Shown in pieces: positions 61,763-64,000 of a DNA stretch of 64,000 bases. This DNA is from G963663315 sp965208975 (GTDB lineage Bacteria > Pseudomonadota > Gammaproteobacteria > Arenicellales > Poriferihabitantaceae). The translations under genes were made by a program, and so were the position numbers. The DNA lies in the NCBI GenBank assembly GCA_965208975.1, contig CBDBQH010000003.1, forward strand, positions 1,488,001-1,552,000, written 5' to 3'. Below the pieces are notes generated by a model. The model did no database searches. It had not been told where the DNA came from and saw only the letters and a program-made list of their open reading frames with translations. The number at the start of each line of letters is the position of its first letter. Within the stretch, counting starts at the first letter, position 1.

Positions 61763-62998
61763 ATGCAAACATCATTGATACATGAAATTGCGAGTACTGT
61801 GGAAGGTGAGACTGCGGATCGTATCTTGCGTAAATGCGTACATTGCGGTTTTTGTAACGCCACCTGTCCGACCTACCAGCTGCTAGGAGACGAGAGAGAT
61901 GGGCCACGGGGAAGAATCTATCTAATCAAGCAGTTGCTGGAAGGAGAGCCGGTGCGGCCGTCGTCCCGGCTTCATCTGGACCGTTGCCTGACTTGCCGGG
62001 CGTGTGAAACCACCTGTCCATCGGGTGTCGAATACGGCAAATTGCTGGAGGTGGGGCGGTCGGTTTTCGAGCGGCGGGCTCCTCGCTCCCGATTGCAAAG
62101 ATTGGTGCGGGAATGGCTGGCCGCAATACTCCTCAGTCCGCGGTTGTTTTCGTTTTTACTGGCGGCTGGGCGTCTGGTCAGGCCGGTTTTGCCGGCGGCG
62201 CTCAAAAGCCGGGTGCCTGAACCTCCGGCTGAACCTCTGGGCACGGACCGGATCCGGACTGTGCCAAAGCCGATACATTCAAGGCAGATGGTGGTTCTGG
62301 GCGGCTGCGTACAAGAGTCCTTCTCACCCGAGACCAATGCCGCTGCCGCAACGGTGCTGGCCCGGTCGGGAATTTCATTGATCGAGGCCCGCGCCGCCGG
62401 GTGTTGCGGTTCTCTGGATTTGCATACTACCGATGAGCACAAGGCCAGACAACGCGCGCGCCGCCTGATTGATGCCTGGTGGCCTTTCCTTGCCCAGGGG
62501 GTCGAGGGTTTCATCGTGACGGCCAGTGGTTGCGCCGTCACCATCAAGGAGTATGACCATCTGTTCCGTGAAGATCGGGAATACCATGAAAAGGCCCGGC
62601 TTGTATCCGCAAAAACCTTTGATCTTTCGGAGGTTATTGACCGGGAGTTTGTTCCGGCTTGCCGGGACCGGGCTAGCGGAGTAGCCAGACCCACGGTGGC
62701 TTTTCATTCCCCCTGTACGCTTCAGCATGGTCAGCAGATCAAGGGCAAGGTAGAAGCCATTCTGGAGAGGGCAGGGTATCGGCTCTGTGAGGTTGGGGAA
62801 GCCCACCTGTGCTGTGGTTCGGCAGGCGTTTATTCGCTGTTGCAGCCCGGCTTGTCGAGACAACTGCAAACCCGCAAAATCGCTGCATTGCAGGAGAATA
62901 ACCCTGATATCATCTGCACCGCGAACGTCGGTTGTCAGGTTCACCTGAACAGCGTCAGTCCCGGCCCGGTCAGGCACTGGATCGAGCTGTTGGTGTAG
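61763..62998 (+). CDS. glcF: Glycolate oxidase iron-sulfur subunit GlcF
   Basis: 411 residues. Two 4Fe-4S sites, CVHCGFCNATCP (about 29-40) and CLTCRACETTCPSG (about 80-93), then two cysteine-rich CCG domains (AAGCCGSLDLH and HLCCGSAGVYSLLQP) that bind an unusual cluster in this family. Takes electrons from GlcD/E flavins to the quinone pool. Last gene of glcDEF; the window continues with ribosomal genes. Confidence 0.94.
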   Translation: MQTSLIHEIASTVEGETADRILRKCVHCGFCNATCPTYQLLGDERDGPRGRIYLIKQLLEGEPVRPSSRLHLDRCLTCRACETTCPSGVEYGKLLEVGRSVFERRAPRSRLQRLVREWLAAILLSPRLFSFLLAAGRLVRPVLPAALKSRVPEPPAEPLGTDRIRTVPKPIHSRQMVVLGGCVQESFSPETNAAAATVLARSGISLIEARAAGCCGSLDLHTTDEHKARQRARRLIDAWWPFLAQGVEGFIVTASGCAVTIKEYDHLFREDREYHEKARLVSAKTFDLSEVIDREFVPACRDRASGVARPTVAFHSPCTLQHGQQIKGKVEAILERAGYRLCEVGEAHLCCGSAGVYSLLQPGLSRQLQTRKIAALQENNPDIICTANVGCQVHLNSVSPGPVRHWIELLV

Positions 62999-63078
62999 TT
63001 ACTGCTGTATATTTTTGGCAGTCGGGTCAGGAATATCCGGTTTTTGGGGAAATATATCTGAAAATAGCGCCGGGACAC

Positions 63079-63107
63079 TTGTATCGCGCTTTTGTATCGC
63101 GTATCAT
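63079..63107 (+). promoter_or_regulatory. Probable sigma-70 promoter of rplM-rpsI
   Basis: TTGTAT and TATCAT are 17 bases apart, about 40 bases upstream of the rplM start, in the short gap after glcF. A GC-rich discriminator follows, as is usual for ribosomal protein promoters. Confidence 0.5.
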
Positions 63108-63145
63108 CCGCGCTCCGTTTTTTACCTGTATCCTGTTTCAAGCAA

Positions 63146-63574
63146 ATGAAAACGTTCTCAGCAAATCCTCAAACCGTACAACGCGACTGGTTCGTGGTGG
63201 ATGCCGATAACCGCGTCCTGGGAAGGCTGGCTTCTGAAATCGCGCATCGCCTGCGCGGCAAGCACAAGGCGGAATATACGCCTCATGTGGATACCGGGGA
63301 TTACATTATTGTGGTCAATGCGAAGAAGGTAGCGCTGACCGGCAACAAGACCAGCGCCAAGAAGTATTACCGCCATACCGGGTATCCGGGCGGGATCAAG
63401 GAGACTTCGTTTCGGGAAATGATCGCAACTCATCCGGTTCGCGTGATTGAAAACGCGGTCAAGGGGATGTTGCCGCGCAACAAACTGGGCCGTGCCATGT
63501 TTGCGAAACTTAAAGTGTATGAGGGCGAGCGTCATCGGCATCAGGCCCAGCAGCCGCGGGTTCTGGAAATCTGA
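63146..63574 (+). CDS. rplM: 50S ribosomal protein L13
   Basis: 142 residues from ATG 63146 (MKTFSANPQTVQRDWFVVDA); the frame runs open to 63092. The family blocks VLGRLASEIAHRLRGKHKAEYTPHVDTGD, KYYRHTGYPGGIKE and VKGMLPRNKLGRAM are intact and the length is normal. It precedes rpsI by 39 bases, the universal L13-S9 pair. Confidence 0.97.
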   Translation: MKTFSANPQTVQRDWFVVDADNRVLGRLASEIAHRLRGKHKAEYTPHVDTGDYIIVVNAKKVALTGNKTSAKKYYRHTGYPGGIKETSFREMIATHPVRVIENAVKGMLPRNKLGRAMFAKLKVYEGERHRHQAQQPRVLEI

Positions 63575-63613
63575 TGTCGGTACGGAATTCAATCAAACAG
63601 GATCACATCTGAT

Positions 63614-64000
63614 ATGGTACAGACTCAGGAAACCTGGCGAGGAACCGGGCGTCGCAAATCTTCAACAGCCCGGGTTTATCTGGAACGCGGCACGGGCAAC
63701 ATTGTGGTCAACAAGGCGCCACTGGAAGATTACTTCGGACGCGAAACTTCACGAATGATTGTTCGCCAACCTCTGGAGCTGGCGGAAATGATCGACAAGG
63801 TGGATGTCACCGTGAACGTTAGTGGCGGCGGCAACAGCGGCCAGGCTGGCGCGATCAGACACGGTATTACCCGAGCGCTGATTGCTTACGATGAAGAGCT
63901 TCGTGGTTCCCTGCGTCATGCCGGATTCGTTACCCGGGACGCGCGGGAAGTGGAGCGCAAGAAAGTGGGTCTGCACAAGGCCAGAAAGCGTCCGCAATAC
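63614..64000 (+). CDS. rpsI: 30S ribosomal protein S9, cut by the window edge
   Basis: The frame from ATG 63614 (MVQTQETWRGTGRRKSSTARVY) reads 129 codons to the end of the window. The middle block GGGNSGQAGAIRHGITRAL and the C-terminal RKKVGLHKARKRPQY are diagnostic; only the last couple of residues and the stop codon lie outside. S9 contacts P-site tRNA with its C-terminal tail. Confidence 0.96.
   Translation, partial: MVQTQETWRGTGRRKSSTARVYLERGTGNIVVNKAPLEDYFGRETSRMIVRQPLELAEMIDKVDVTVNVSGGGNSGQAGAIRHGITRALIAYDEELRGSLRHAGFVTRDAREVERKKVGLHKARKRPQY

Overview
The window is a piece of bacterial chromosome that reads as a gammaproteobacterium. It carries sspAB next to petABC, hslVU, mnmA-purB, nadK-recN-bamE, leuA, coq7, glcDEF and rplM-rpsI in forms and arrangements typical of that class. 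The organism respires with ubiquinone and a cytochrome bc1 complex. It also encodes a flavocytochrome c sulfide dehydrogenase (fccAB), so sulfide is a likely electron donor. No tRNA, rRNA, CRISPR array or prophage was seen.

Layout. 0.1-6.8 kb: a minus-strand block petA-petB-petC-sspA-sspB-hslV-hslU-plsC. 6.9-17.9 kb: two small unknown genes, rmuC, then yggX, a secreted unknown, mnmA, purB, a pseudouridine synthase and pyrD on the plus strand, a TerC-type membrane protein, an amine-dehydrogenase-like flavoprotein and a double thioredoxin-fold protein. 18.0-22.9 kb: an AT-rich accessory stretch with a membrane protein, a frameshifted membrane gene, a two-gene type II restriction-modification system and a deleted IS4-family element with intact ends. 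22.9-27.7 kb: a minus-strand operon of a 4Fe-4S protein, diheme fccA, fccB and a hydantoinase A-like protein. 28.1-31.6 kb: hrcA, a DUF1285 gene and an aldehyde:ferredoxin oxidoreductase-family gene. 31.6-38.4 kb: a four-gene envelope cluster (DUF1302, DUF1329, Ycf48-like, MMPL/RND). 38.5-40.2 kb: an intact IS1380-family element.

40.3-48.1 kb returns to housekeeping genes: nadK, recN, a GNAT, bamE, dsbC, mdh, a family 4 uracil-DNA glycosylase and leuA. 48.3-58.3 kb is a defence island. It holds an AbrB/PIN toxin-antitoxin pair behind a perfect operator palindrome, a 1261-residue nuclease-STAND-like NTPase, a single-chain restriction-methylation-specificity enzyme, the stub of another methyltransferase, a deleted KAP-type NTPase and an AAA-ATPase/PD-(D/E)XK protein. 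58.4-64.0 kb holds coq7, glcDEF, rplM and the start of rpsI, which the window edge cuts.

The best candidates for something new are: the nuclease-NTPase gene of the defence island; the amine-dehydrogenase relative, whose substrate bowl is not that of trimethylamine dehydrogenase; a leucine-rich leader peptide upstream of leuA; and dsbC, whose only ATG start lies beyond a hairpin-rich repeat that separates it from its signal peptide. All functional calls rest on reading motifs by eye and on remembered family knowledge; no database search was run.
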